The position numbers and the translations under genes are program-made. The notes under the pieces were generated by a model. The model saw only the letters and a list, made by a program, of their open reading frames with translations, made no database searches and was not told the origin of the DNA. From NCBI GenBank assembly GCA_046348585.1, contig JAXMDZ010000002.1:124001-188000 (forward strand): DNA of 64,000 nucleotides, read 5' to 3'. Below are positions 1 to 8,580 of this stretch, piece after piece (positions within the stretch are counted from its first letter, which is position 1; each line of letters starts with the position of its first letter). Source of the DNA: JADZAI01 sp046348585 (GTDB lineage Bacteria > Pseudomonadota > Alphaproteobacteria > Micropepsales > Micropepsaceae).

Positions 1-2
1 AG

Positions 3-281
3 CGCTGTTCGGAGCCGTTCGCGCCGGTCATTCCCGACGGCGTGACCGCGACCGACGAGGAAATCAAGGAATCGAAGCGCGAGGTCGAGCAGTTCATCGC
101 CGATTCCGACGAGTATCAGGCGTGCATCCTGGCGGTCATCGCCGACCCGGACGAGAAGATGACGCCGGAGCAGAAGCAGGCGGCGCGCCGGCTGATCGAC
201 GACAACCAGCGCGAGAAGGAAGACGTCGCGGCCGCCTACAACGCCGCGCTGCGCGCCCACAAGGCGGCGAAGGGCCGCTGA
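3..281 (+). CDS. Hypothetical protein, C-terminal part (5' end outside window)
   Basis: The frame is open from the window edge, so the gene very probably begins upstream; a GTG at 42 is an internal alternative. The visible 92 residues are charged and helical: a Cys near the edge (RCSEPF), a second Cys in YQACIL and a Lys/Glu-rich tail. Two cysteines in a small polar protein would fit a periplasmic product, but no signal peptide is visible here. I do not recognise the family. A good terminator follows the stop. Confidence is moderate that it is coding and low for any role. Confidence 0.6.
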   Translation, partial: RCSEPFAPVIPDGVTATDEEIKESKREVEQFIADSDEYQACILAVIADPDEKMTPEQKQAARRLIDDNQREKEDVAAAYNAALRAHKAAKGR

Positions 282-282
282 C

Positions 283-305
283 GGCGGGATCGCCCGCCCC
301 TTTTT
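283..305 (+). terminator. Intrinsic terminator after the first gene
   Basis: A GGCGGG stem pairs with CCCGCC around the four-base loop ATCG and is followed by CC and five T. It begins two bases after the stop codon of the preceding gene. Confidence 0.65.
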
Positions 306-387
306 CGCCACGCCGCCGCCCTTCGGGCGGCTCATTCGGCGTCGAGCCTCAAATCCTCGGCTGATCACTCGCGTTACGGGGAATTCC

Positions 388-2109
388 ATGGCTCACGCCA
401 ACGCATCCGGCCGGCTGCTGCCGGTCCTCATGATTTCAGCCGCCATGCTCGCCGCCTGCGGGCAGATCCAGACCGCCGGCAAAAACGAAGACGGCCGCGC
501 CAAGACGACGGATACCGACGACCAACTCGCTGCGATCCGCGACGAGGAAAAGGCCGACAAGCCGGACGCGCGGTCGCGCGCGCCCATGCCGCTCGCCCCG
601 GCGGGCGGCGTGGTGACCGAAGCCGCCATCGCCGCGCCGCCCCCCTATGCCGAGCCGGAGGACCGCGAGCGCTACCCCGACGCCAAGCCGAATCCGGTGA
701 AGATCGTCGCCGACGAGCCGGTTTCGACCTTCTCTGCCGACGTCGATACGGCGAGCTATTCGGTCGTGCGCCGCTTCCTCAACGATGGCCGCCTGCCGCC
801 GCGCGACGCGGTGCGCATCGAGGAGATGGTCAACTACTTCGACTACAACTACGCGCTGCCCGCGACCCGCGAGAGGCCGTTCGAGCCGAGCGTCGCCGTC
901 TATCCCGCGCCGTGGAACGCCAAGACCGAGGTGCTGCACATCGGCATCCAGGGCTATGGCCTGCCGCAGGGCGAGCGGCCGCCGGTGAATCTCGTGCTGC
1001 TGCTCGACGTCTCGGGCTCGATGGAGGATCCCGACAAGCTGCCGCTTCTTCAGAAATCGCTGTCGATGCTGGTCAAGGAGATGACGGCCAGGGACCGCAT
1101 CTCGATCGTCGTCTATGCCGGCAATGCCGGCGTCGTGCTGGAGCCGACGGCCGGCAACGAGACGCTGAAGATCACGCAGGCCATCGACAATCTGTCGGCG
1201 GGCGGATCGACGGCGGGCGGCGAAGGCATCCGCCGCGCCTACGAGCTGGCCGAGGCCAATCTCATCAAGGGCGGCGTCAACCGCGTGATCCTGGCGACCG
1301 ATGGCGACTTCAATGTCGGCATCACCGACCCGCAGCAGCTTGAGGATTTCGTCGCCCGCAAGCGCGAGAGCGGCGTCACGCTGACCGTGCTCGGCTTCGG
1401 CGCCGGCAACTACAACGACACGATGATGCAGTCGCTGGCCCAGGCCGGCAACGGCAACGCCGCCTATATCGACACGTTGAACGAAGCCCGCAAGGTTCTG
1501 GTCGACGAGATGGCCGGCACTGTCTTCACCATCGCCGGCGACGTGAAGTTCCAGGTCGAGTTCAATCCCAAATGCGTCGCCGAATACCGGCTCATCGGCT
1601 ACGAGACGCGCCTGCTCGACACCGCCGACTTCAACAACGACAAGGTCGATGCGGGCGATATCGGCGCGGGCCACCGGGTGACGGCGCTCTACGAGATCAC
1701 GCCGGTCGGCAGCGACGGGCGGCTGACCGAGCCGCTGCGCTACGGCGCGCCGGCTTCGGGCGCGGCCGAGTGCGGCGAGATCGCCTATCTCAAGATGCGC
1801 TACAAGCTGCCCGGCGAGACCGCCTCCAAGCTGATCGAGCGGCCGATCGTGCAGAGCGACGTGCGCTCCAGCGTCGATGCGCTGCCCGGCGACTACAAGT
1901 TCGCGGCGGCGGTCGCGGGCTTCGCGCAGATCCTGAGGGCCGATCCCTACCTCAAGGATTTCGGCTACGACGACGTCATCCGCCTCGCCAACGCCGGCAA
2001 GGGCGAGGATGCGTTCGGATACCGCGCGGAGTTCGTGAGCCTGGTGCGACTGGCCGAGAGCGCGGCGGCCCTGCCGACGCTCGGCATGAACGGCGCGGGC
2101 GGCGAGTAG
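388..2109 (+). CDS. VWA-domain lipoprotein (YfbK-like, DUF3520)
   Basis: A 573-residue exported protein. It begins with a lipoprotein signal peptide ending in a lipobox, LAAC, with Cys24 as the lipidated residue, followed by a charged, Pro-rich linker. A von Willebrand factor N-terminal module (about 90-180) leads into a VWA domain whose MIDAS motif DVSGS is at residues 207-211, with the later ATDGDFNVG segment. The C-terminal part matches the DUF3520 region of YfbK proteins. The family is surface- or periplasm-anchored and probably binds a protein partner through the metal site; its physiological role is not established. It appears to be a single-gene unit. The start is the ATG preceded by GGGGAA. 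Confidence 0.85.
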   Translation: MAHANASGRLLPVLMISAAMLAACGQIQTAGKNEDGRAKTTDTDDQLAAIRDEEKADKPDARSRAPMPLAPAGGVVTEAAIAAPPPYAEPEDRERYPDAKPNPVKIVADEPVSTFSADVDTASYSVVRRFLNDGRLPPRDAVRIEEMVNYFDYNYALPATRERPFEPSVAVYPAPWNAKTEVLHIGIQGYGLPQGERPPVNLVLLLDVSGSMEDPDKLPLLQKSLSMLVKEMTARDRISIVVYAGNAGVVLEPTAGNETLKITQAIDNLSAGGSTAGGEGIRRAYELAEANLIKGGVNRVILATDGDFNVGITDPQQLEDFVARKRESGVTLTVLGFGAGNYNDTMMQSLAQAGNGNAAYIDTLNEARKVLVDEMAGTVFTIAGDVKFQVEFNPKCVAEYRLIGYETRLLDTADFNNDKVDAGDIGAGHRVTALYEITPVGSDGRLTEPLRYGAPASGAAECGEIAYLKMRYKLPGETASKLIERPIVQSDVRSSVDALPGDYKFAAAVAGFAQILRADPYLKDFGYDDVIRLANAGKGEDAFGYRAEFVSLVRLAESAAALPTLGMNGAGGE

Positions 2110-2301
2110 CCGCCGCGCCTTGCGGGTCGCGGCGGTTCCATTGTCCCGCCGCGGCGCCTCCTCCGGGCGATCATTCAGCCGAGCGCCCGGAGGGGGCCGA
2201 CCGCATGCGGCCCTTCGCCGCTACCGGCTGACGCAGCGTCAACAAACATGCCTAGATGTCCCTCTCGAACGCCGATCACGGCGCAGGTCAGGGGGAGTTT
2301 C

Positions 2302-2670
2302 ATGCAAGGCGTAGGCTTGGGCACCATCGTGGGTGTCATCATTCAGGCGATCCTCGGCTTCGTGCCGGGGCTCGGCGAAATCGTCGGCAAGCTCGGCATC
2401 AACGTCGCGGGCCTCGGCGCGGTCGGCGCGGCGAATGCCGGATCGGGCGCCGTGGCGGGCGCAGTCTCGGGCGCGACCAGCAGCGGCGACGCGATGACCC
2501 GCGCGATCGGCGGTCTCATCTCGGGCGGGCTGTCGAGCGGCCTCGGCGCGGCGCTCATCCCGATGATCCAGGGCGGCGGCTTCAACCTGATGCAGGTTCT
2601 GACCAGCCTCGTCGCCGGCGGCGTCGGCGGCGGCGTTCTGGGCGGGCTCATTCCCGGAAAGAAGGCCTGA
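2302..2670 (+). CDS. Small glycine-rich membrane-associated protein
   Basis: A 122-residue protein made almost entirely of Gly, Ala, Val, Ile and Ser. It has hydrophobic stretches near the N terminus (GTIVGVIIQAILGFVPG) and in the GGVGGG-rich C-terminal half, ending in a short basic tail, PGKKA. I prefer the ATG at 2302 because GGGGGAG lies five bases upstream; an ATG at 2248 would add 18 unconvincing residues. The composition suggests helices with glycine-zipper packing in a membrane. I do not recognise a family. It stands alone between the VWA gene and the carboxylase operon. Confidence 0.65.
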   Translation: MQGVGLGTIVGVIIQAILGFVPGLGEIVGKLGINVAGLGAVGAANAGSGAVAGAVSGATSSGDAMTRAIGGLISGGLSSGLGAALIPMIQGGGFNLMQVLTSLVAGGVGGGVLGGLIPGKKA

Positions 2671-2694
2671 CCTCGCGTCAGGGCGATCCAGTAG

Positions 2695-2732
2695 CGGCGC
2701 ACGCGGAATCGCGCTTAAGTCCGCGTGCGCCG
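2695..2732. repeat. Perfect 13-bp inverted repeat before the carboxylase operon
   Basis: CGGCGCACGCGGA at 2695-2707 pairs with TCCGCGTGCGCCG at 2720-2732 around a 12-base loop. No T-run follows on either strand, so it could be a weak terminator of the small membrane protein gene or a leader/operator structure for the operon starting at 2785. Confidence 0.5.
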
Positions 2733-2784
2733 AAGAGCACCACACCGCCGCGGCGCCTTGGAACGCTCCAGGGGGAGACGCCGC

Positions 2785-4395
2785 GTGCCGGTTTTCAGAT
2801 CCGAGATCGACGTTCATGCGGCGCGTTTCGCCGAGAACCGCGCCGCGCATCTGAAACTGCTGGCCGAAGTCAGGGCGATCGAGGCGCGCATCCGCGCCCA
2901 TGGCGACAAGGCGGCCGCAAAATTCGCCCAGCGCGGCCAGCTGCCGCCGCGCGACCGCATCGACCTGCTGCTCGATCGCGGTTCGGACTGGCTGGAAATC
3001 TCGACGCTGTGCGGGCTCGGTTGTCACGACGACGATGGCGGGGCGAACGCCAGCGGCGGCGGACGCATTTCGGGCATCGGCACGGTGGCGGGCATACGCT
3101 GCGCCATCGACGCGAGCGACAGCGCGATCAAGGGCGGCGCGGCGACGCCTTATGGCCTCGACAAGTGCCTCAGGCTCCAGCAGATCGCGCTCGAAAACCG
3201 CCTGCCCTATATCCAGCTCGTCGAGAGCGCGGGGGCGAACCTGCTGCGCCAGGCCGAACTGTTCGTCCGCGGCGGGGCGACCTTCGCCAATCTGGCGCGG
3301 CTGTCGGCGGCGGGGTGTCCGGTCGTCGCCGTGGTGCACGGCTCCTCGACCGCGGGCGGGGCCTATCAGCCGGGCCTCAGCGACTACGTCATCGTGGTGC
3401 GCGGCAAGACCAAGATCTTCCTCGCCGGGCCTCCGCTGCTGAAAGCCGCGACCGGCGAGATCTCGACCGACGAGGAACTGGGCGGCGCGGAAATGCACGC
3501 GACGGTTTCCGGGCTCGGCGAATGGATGGCCGAGGACGACCGCGACGCCATCCGGCTGGCGCGCGAGGTGATGGCCAAGCTGAAATGGGACCGCATCGGC
3601 GCCCCCGCCGCCGCGCCGCCGCCCGCCTATGACCCCGAGGAAATCCTCGGCATCGTGCCGCCCGACTATCGCAAGCCCTATGACGTGCGCGAAGTGATCG
3701 CCCGCATCGTCGACGCCAGCGACTGGCTGGACTTCAAGGCGGCCTACGGTCCCGCGACGGTCTGCGGCTTCGCCCGCATCGAGGGGCGCGAGGCCGGGAT
3801 TATCGGCAATAACGGCCCGATCGACCCGGACGGCGCGACCAAGGCGGCGCATTTCATGCAGGCCTGCGCCCAGAGCGGCACGCCGCTCGTCTTCCTGCAG
3901 AACACGACCGGCTACATCGTCGGCCCGACCGCCGAGCGCGGCGGCATCGTCAAGCACGGCTCGAAGATGATCCAGGCCGTCACCAATGCGCCGGTGCCCA
4001 AGATCACGCTGCATATCGGGGCGTCGTTCGGGGCGGGCAACTACGGCATGTGCGGCCGCGCCTTCGGGCCGCGCTTCATTTTCGCCTGGCCCAACAACCG
4101 CATCAGCGTGATGGGCGGCGAGCAGGCGGCGAAGGTGATGACCATCATCGCCGAGGACGGCGCGCGCCGGGCCGGCAAGGAGCCGCCGCACGAGATGCTG
4201 GCGGCGCAGGCCAGGATGATCGTCGATCAATACGATGCGGAATCGACCGCGCTCTACGCCACCGCCCGGCTGTGGGACGATGGCATCATCGACCCGCGCG
4301 ACAGCCGCAAGGTGCTGGGCCTGTGCCTGGCGATCGCCGCCGACGGCGACGCACGCGCCGTGCGGCCGAATACGTTCGGCGTTGGGAGAATGTGA
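2785..4395 (+). CDS. Acyl-CoA carboxylase beta (carboxyltransferase) subunit, geranyl-CoA or 3-methylcrotonyl-CoA type
   Basis: A 536-residue carboxyltransferase subunit of a biotin-dependent acyl-CoA carboxylase, the usual length for MccB/AtuC. The N-terminal crotonase-like half carries a STAGGAYQPGLSD segment and FLAGPPLLKAATGE; the C-terminal half carries GASFGAGNYGMCGRAF and the NNRISVMGGEQAA element. It transfers CO2 from carboxybiotin to a branched 3-methyl-2-enoyl-CoA, as in leucine (Liu) or acyclic terpene (Atu) breakdown. From memory of the families, the HGSSTAGGAYQPGLSD version and the AtuD-like neighbour favour geranyl-CoA carboxylase, but substrate cannot be settled by eye. The start is GTG 2785, with GGGGGAG eight bases upstream. 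It heads a coupled operon running to 9413. Confidence 0.85.
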   Translation: MPVFRSEIDVHAARFAENRAAHLKLLAEVRAIEARIRAHGDKAAAKFAQRGQLPPRDRIDLLLDRGSDWLEISTLCGLGCHDDDGGANASGGGRISGIGTVAGIRCAIDASDSAIKGGAATPYGLDKCLRLQQIALENRLPYIQLVESAGANLLRQAELFVRGGATFANLARLSAAGCPVVAVVHGSSTAGGAYQPGLSDYVIVVRGKTKIFLAGPPLLKAATGEISTDEELGGAEMHATVSGLGEWMAEDDRDAIRLAREVMAKLKWDRIGAPAAAPPPAYDPEEILGIVPPDYRKPYDVREVIARIVDASDWLDFKAAYGPATVCGFARIEGREAGIIGNNGPIDPDGATKAAHFMQACAQSGTPLVFLQNTTGYIVGPTAERGGIVKHGSKMIQAVTNAPVPKITLHIGASFGAGNYGMCGRAFGPRFIFAWPNNRISVMGGEQAAKVMTIIAEDGARRAGKEPPHEMLAAQARMIVDQYDAESTALYATARLWDDGIIDPRDSRKVLGLCLAIAADGDARAVRPNTFGVGRM

Positions 4396-4622
4396 TGGCG
4401 CTCGTCAAGACAATGTCGCCTCTCGGGCTTTCAAGGACTCCTTCGCTGCATGGCGAAGTGGAAGCGAAGTTCCAGGTCTTTGAACGCGATGGTCGGCATA
4501 TTCTCCAGATCAACACCTACGGGTCGCCGGAACGCGAAATCCCGGGGAAGGTCAGCCAGACTCTGCAATTTGGGCCAGAGGGCATCGCCCAACTCAAAGT
4601 GATCTTGAAATCCATCCCATAG
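4395..4622 (+). CDS. Small protein of unknown function inserted in the carboxylase operon
   Basis: A 75-residue protein whose ATG overlaps the previous stop (TGATG) and which ends six bases before the dehydrogenase start. The C-terminal two thirds have a compact pattern, with DGRHILQINTYGS then PGKVSQTLQF, that I associate with a widespread family of small proteins sometimes mislabelled methionyl-tRNA formyltransferase; I cannot assign a function. Base composition is unlike its neighbours: the three full 60-base lines 4441-4620 total 99 G/C of 180 (55%), against 75% for the preceding 60-base line. It looks like a recently acquired cargo gene that lies in the operon without breaking coupling. 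Confidence 0.65.
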   Translation: MALVKTMSPLGLSRTPSLHGEVEAKFQVFERDGRHILQINTYGSPEREIPGKVSQTLQFGPEGIAQLKVILKSIP

Positions 4623-4628
4623 GCAAAC

Positions 4629-5783
4629 ATGCAACTCACCGACCAGCACCGCGAACTGAAACGCTCGCTGATCCGGTTCATCGAGACCGAGATCAATCCC
4701 CATGTCGATGAATGGGAGGAGGCGCGCATCTTTCCGGCGCACGAATTGTTCGCGAAGATGGGCGCGCAAGGCTTCCTCGGCATCGGCAAGCCGGAGAAGT
4801 TCGGCGGCCTCGGCCTCGATTATTCCTACACGGCGGTCTTCTGCGAGGCGCTGGCGCACATCAATTGCGGCGGCGTGCCGATGGCGATCGGCGTGCAGAC
4901 CGACATGGCGACCCCGGCGCTGGCGAAGTTCGGCAGCGACGAGTTGCGCGAGGAGTTCCTGAGGCCTTCGATCAGCGGCGAATACGTCGCGTGCCTGGGC
5001 GTTTCCGAGGTCGGCGCCGGCAGCGACGTCGCCTCGATCCGCACCGTCGCCCGCAGCGACGGCGACGATTACGTCATCAACGGCGGCAAGATGTGGACGA
5101 CCAACGGCGCGCAGGCCGACTGGATGTGTCTGCTCGCCAATACCGGCGACGGCCCGGCGCACCGCAACAAGTCGCTCATCTGCCTGCCGATGAAGTCCAA
5201 GGGCGTCACCGTCGCGCGGACGCTGAAGAAGATGGGCATGCACTCGTCGGACACCGCGCAGATCTTCTTCGAGGACGTGCGCGTGCCCAAGCGCAACCGT
5301 ATCGGCCAGGAGGGCCTCGGCTTCCAGTACCAGATGATCCAGTTCCAGGAGGAGCGCATGTATGCCGCGCTCAGCGCCGCCGAGGGTCTGGAGCGCACGA
5401 TCAACGACTGCATCGCCAATACGCGCGAACGCAAGATCTTCGGCAAGAGCGTGCTCGACAACCAGGTCGTCCACTTCAAGCTGGCCGAACTCCAGTCCGA
5501 GGTCGAGGCGCTGCGGGCGCTCACCTGGAAGGCAGTGGAGCGCTATGTCGCGGGCGAGGACATGACGCAGCTCGCCAGCATGGCGAAGCTGAAGGCGACG
5601 CGGCTCGGCCGCATCGTCAACGATGCCTGCCTGCAATATTACGGCGGCATGGGTTTCATGGACGAGACCCGCATCTCGCGCTCCTACCGCGACGGACGGC
5701 TGGGCTCGATCGGCGGCGGCGCCGACGAGGTGATGCTGCAGATCATCTGCAAGGGCATGGGCATCCTTCCGGGACGGTCGTGA
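4629..5783 (+). CDS. Acyl-CoA dehydrogenase, citronellyl-CoA (AtuD) / isovaleryl-CoA type
   Basis: A 384-residue FAD-dependent acyl-CoA dehydrogenase with the usual N-terminal helical, middle beta (GVSEVGAGSDVAS; GGKMWTTNGAQAD) and C-terminal helical domains. The sequence closely follows my recollection of Pseudomonas AtuD (GVPMAIGVQTDM, GGGADEVML). The usual catalytic IYEG glutamate near the C terminus is GGGA here, so the base is probably the glutamate of QFQEERM, as in isovaleryl-CoA dehydrogenase. It introduces a 2,3 double bond into a branched acyl-CoA, supplying the carboxylase encoded around it. Its TGA overlaps the next ATG (TGATG). Confidence 0.85.
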   Translation: MQLTDQHRELKRSLIRFIETEINPHVDEWEEARIFPAHELFAKMGAQGFLGIGKPEKFGGLGLDYSYTAVFCEALAHINCGGVPMAIGVQTDMATPALAKFGSDELREEFLRPSISGEYVACLGVSEVGAGSDVASIRTVARSDGDDYVINGGKMWTTNGAQADWMCLLANTGDGPAHRNKSLICLPMKSKGVTVARTLKKMGMHSSDTAQIFFEDVRVPKRNRIGQEGLGFQYQMIQFQEERMYAALSAAEGLERTINDCIANTRERKIFGKSVLDNQVVHFKLAELQSEVEALRALTWKAVERYVAGEDMTQLASMAKLKATRLGRIVNDACLQYYGGMGFMDETRISRSYRDGRLGSIGGGADEVMLQIICKGMGILPGRS

Positions 5784-7696
5784 TGAGCGCCCCGGCCCGC
5801 CCCTTTACGCGCGTCCTCATCGCCAATCGCGGCGAGATCGCGGCGCGCGTGGTGCGCGAGGCCCATGCGATGGGCCTCGTTCCCATCGCCATCTATTCCG
5901 ACGCCGACGAATGGAGCGCCCATGTCGTCTCCGCCAAAGTGCGGCGGCGGGTGGGACCGGCGGCGCCGGCGCTGTCCTATCTCAACGCGCCCGCGATCCT
6001 CGCCATCGCGCGCGAGAGCGGCGCTGAGGCGGTGCATCCGGGTTACGGCTTTCTCGCCGAGAACGCCGACTTCGCCCAGAGCGTCATCGACGCCGGCATG
6101 GTGTGGATCGGCCCCTCGCCCGAGGCGATCCGGGCGATGGGCGACAAGGGCGCGGCCAAGCGCATCGCCCGCGCCGCCGGCGTGCCCTTGATCCCAGGCT
6201 ATGACGGCGAGGATCAGGACGATGTGCGCCTCGCCCGCGAGGCCGCGGCGATCGGCTGGCCGGTGATGATCAAGGCGGCGATGGGCGGCGGCGGGCGCGG
6301 CATGCGCCGCGTGGAACGCGCGGAGGATTTCGCCGACGCGCTCGCCAGCGCAAGGCGCGAAGCGAAGAGCGCCTTTGCCGACGACCGGGTGATCCTGGAG
6401 AAGGCGATCGACTTCGCCCGGCACATCGAGATCCAGGTCTTCGGCGATGCGGCCGGCAATGTCGCCCATCTCGGCGAACGCGATTGCTCGGTGCAGCGGC
6501 GCAACCAGAAGATCATCGAGGAGGCCCCAGCTCCGGGCATGAGCGAGGAGCTGCGCGCCGCCATGGGGGCCGCCGCCGAAACGCTGGCGCGCGCGGTCGG
6601 CTATTCCAACGCGGGAACGGTCGAGTTCCTGGTCGACCGCTCCGGCGCGTTCTACTTCCTGGAGATGAACACCCGCATCCAGGTGGAGCATCCGGTCACC
6701 GAGGAGGTGACGGGGCTGAACCTCATCCGCCTGCAGTTCGACGTGGCGATGGGCAAGCCGCTTTCCTTCGACCTCGATCATGTGCCGCTCAGCGGTCATG
6801 CGATCGAGGCGCGGCTCTGCGCCGAGGACCCGGACGACGGCTTCAAGCCGCAGCGCGGGCCGCTCACCCTGGAGCCGCTGGGCGAGTGGCCGCAGGTGCG
6901 CATCGATTTCGCCGGAACGCCGGTCGTCAGCGGCGACTACGATTCGATGATCGCCAAGGTGATCGCGCGCGGCGAAACGCGCGAGGAGGCGCGGGAGAAA
7001 CTGGAGGCGGCGCTCGGCGCGCTGCTGCCGCTCGGCATCCGCACCAACCGCGCCTATCTCCGCGCGATCCTGAACGATCCGGTGTTCATCGCCGGCGAGG
7101 CCGATACGGCCTGGCTGGGGCGGCGCGAGAGCGCGGCCCCCGCCCCCGACGGCGAACTTGCCGCCATCGCCGCCACCATACTGGCGCGCGGGACAGGCAC
7201 GGGCTGGAGTTCGAACGGCGTGCGGCGGACGCCGGTGCTGCTGCAGGAGCGCGGCGCGACGGTCCGCGTCGATGTCGGGAGCGACGGCGATATCGTCCTT
7301 GCGCCGCGCGGGCACGACCGCGAGGGCAATGCGCTCTATGCGGCGGAGCTGGACGGCGGAGCGCGGCGCGTGCTCGCCAAGGTCATGGGCGAGACCATCC
7401 ATCTGGGGATCGACGGGCGCGAGGCGCTGTTCGAGGACGCGACCTATGCCCCGCCGGAGGCCGGCGGCAGCGCGGCGAGCGGCGAGGTGCGCAGCCCGAT
7501 GGCCGGCAAGCTGGTGGCGCTGAAGGCGGCGGTCGGCGCGACGGTCGCCAAGGGCGACATCGTGGCCATCCTGGAATCCATGAAGATGGAGCACGAGATC
7601 CGCGCCCGGACGGACGGCGTCGTCAGCGCCGTCTCGACCGCCGAAGGCGCACAGGTCGCACCCAACGCGCTGCTCCTGACCATCGCGGCGGCGTGA
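5783..7696 (+). CDS. Acyl-CoA carboxylase alpha subunit (biotin carboxylase + biotin carrier)
   Basis: A 637-residue subunit with an N-terminal biotin carboxylase domain (VLIANRGEIAARV; ATP-grasp KAAMGGGGRGMR; EMNTRIQVEHPVTE), a linker domain, and a C-terminal biotin carrier domain with ESMKMEHE, where Lys601 should be biotinylated, 36 residues from the end as expected. It carboxylates biotin using ATP and bicarbonate and pairs with the beta subunit at 2785. Its ATG overlaps the dehydrogenase stop by one base. This enzyme needs biotin, which makes the damaged bioB in the same window notable. Confidence 0.9.
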   Translation: MSAPARPFTRVLIANRGEIAARVVREAHAMGLVPIAIYSDADEWSAHVVSAKVRRRVGPAAPALSYLNAPAILAIARESGAEAVHPGYGFLAENADFAQSVIDAGMVWIGPSPEAIRAMGDKGAAKRIARAAGVPLIPGYDGEDQDDVRLAREAAAIGWPVMIKAAMGGGGRGMRRVERAEDFADALASARREAKSAFADDRVILEKAIDFARHIEIQVFGDAAGNVAHLGERDCSVQRRNQKIIEEAPAPGMSEELRAAMGAAAETLARAVGYSNAGTVEFLVDRSGAFYFLEMNTRIQVEHPVTEEVTGLNLIRLQFDVAMGKPLSFDLDHVPLSGHAIEARLCAEDPDDGFKPQRGPLTLEPLGEWPQVRIDFAGTPVVSGDYDSMIAKVIARGETREEAREKLEAALGALLPLGIRTNRAYLRAILNDPVFIAGEADTAWLGRRESAAPAPDGELAAIAATILARGTGTGWSSNGVRRTPVLLQERGATVRVDVGSDGDIVLAPRGHDREGNALYAAELDGGARRVLAKVMGETIHLGIDGREALFEDATYAPPEAGGSAASGEVRSPMAGKLVALKAAVGATVAKGDIVAILESMKMEHEIRARTDGVVSAVSTAEGAQVAPNALLLTIAAA

Positions 7697-7704
7697 GGCG
7701 CACC

Positions 7705-8580
7705 ATGACCGGCTTCACAACCATCGCCTACGAGGTCCAGGACCGCGTCGCGACGATCACGCTGAACCGGCCGGAGCGGTTGAACGCTATCTCCTCGCGC
7801 ATGCCACGCGAGATCCGCGAGGCGGTGGAGATGGCGGCGCGCGACAACGGCGTGCATGTCATCGTCGTCACCGGCGCGGGCCGCGCCTTCTGCGCCGGTT
7901 ACGATCTGGAGCAGGCGGCGTCCAGCCCGGACCGCGCCGCTGGCGGGCAGGACGTGACCGAGGGGCCGTGGGACCCGATGGTCGATTTCGCGATGATGTA
8001 CCGCAACAGCCAGGATTTCGCGGCGCTGTTCTCCTGCCACAAGCCGACCATCGCCAAGGTGCGCGGCTTCGCGGTGGCCGGCGGCAGCGATATCGCGCTC
8101 TCCTGCGACCTGCTGGTGATGAGCGAGGATGCGAAGATCGGCTATCCGCCGGCCCGCGTGTGGGGCATCCCGTCGACCGGCTGGTGGGCGCACCGTGTGG
8201 GCGCGCAGCAGGCCAAGCGCATGCTCTTCACCGGCGACCTGATCGACGGCGCGGAGGCCGTGCGGATCGGGCTGGCGCTGGAGGCGGTGCCGGAGGCCGA
8301 ACTCGACGCGCGGGTCGAGGCCCTCGCCCGCCGCATCGCCGGCGTTCCCAAGAACCAGCTGATGATGTCGAAGATCGTCGTCAACCAGGCTCTGGAGTCG
8401 CAGGGCCTGCATCAGAGCCAGGTGATGAGCGCCCTGTTCGACGGCATCGCGCGCCATTCGCCGGAGGGCACCTGGTTCAAGCGGCTGGCCGAGGCCGAAG
8501 GCTTCAAGGCGGCCGTCAAGGCGCGCGATTCCGGCGACCCCATCGCGCCCGGCGCGTCCAAGCCGTTCGGCCGCGTATGA
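7705..8580 (+). CDS. Enoyl-CoA hydratase/isomerase family protein
   Basis: A 291-residue crotonase-fold protein: NRPERLNAIS near the N terminus, the first oxyanion-hole segment GAGRAFCAGYDL, and the second, VRGFAVAGGSDIALSCDL. The usual catalytic glutamates of ECH (GGG-E-L) are not obvious, since GGSDIAL is used instead, so the exact reaction (hydration of isohexenyl- or methyl-glutaconyl-CoA, as AtuE/LiuC) is inferred from the operon. It follows the alpha subunit by eight bases and its TGA overlaps the next gene (ATGA), so all five metabolic genes are probably one transcript. Confidence 0.8.
   Translation: MTGFTTIAYEVQDRVATITLNRPERLNAISSRMPREIREAVEMAARDNGVHVIVVTGAGRAFCAGYDLEQAASSPDRAAGGQDVTEGPWDPMVDFAMMYRNSQDFAALFSCHKPTIAKVRGFAVAGGSDIALSCDLLVMSEDAKIGYPPARVWGIPSTGWWAHRVGAQQAKRMLFTGDLIDGAEAVRIGLALEAVPEAELDARVEALARRIAGVPKNQLMMSKIVVNQALESQGLHQSQVMSALFDGIARHSPEGTWFKRLAEAEGFKAAVKARDSGDPIAPGASKPFGRV

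Noticed and set aside
2229..2241. TGACGC-A-GCGTCA palindrome upstream of the glycine-rich protein gene as another member of the ACGTCA regulon
   Set aside because: The arms (TGACGC/GCGTCA) and the one-base spacer differ from the other sites; kept out of the regulon proposal.
2239..4230. Minus-strand frame of more than 600 codons across the carboxylase beta gene
   Set aside because: Arg/Ala/Asp-rich shadow frame; the plus-strand carboxyltransferase matches its family throughout.
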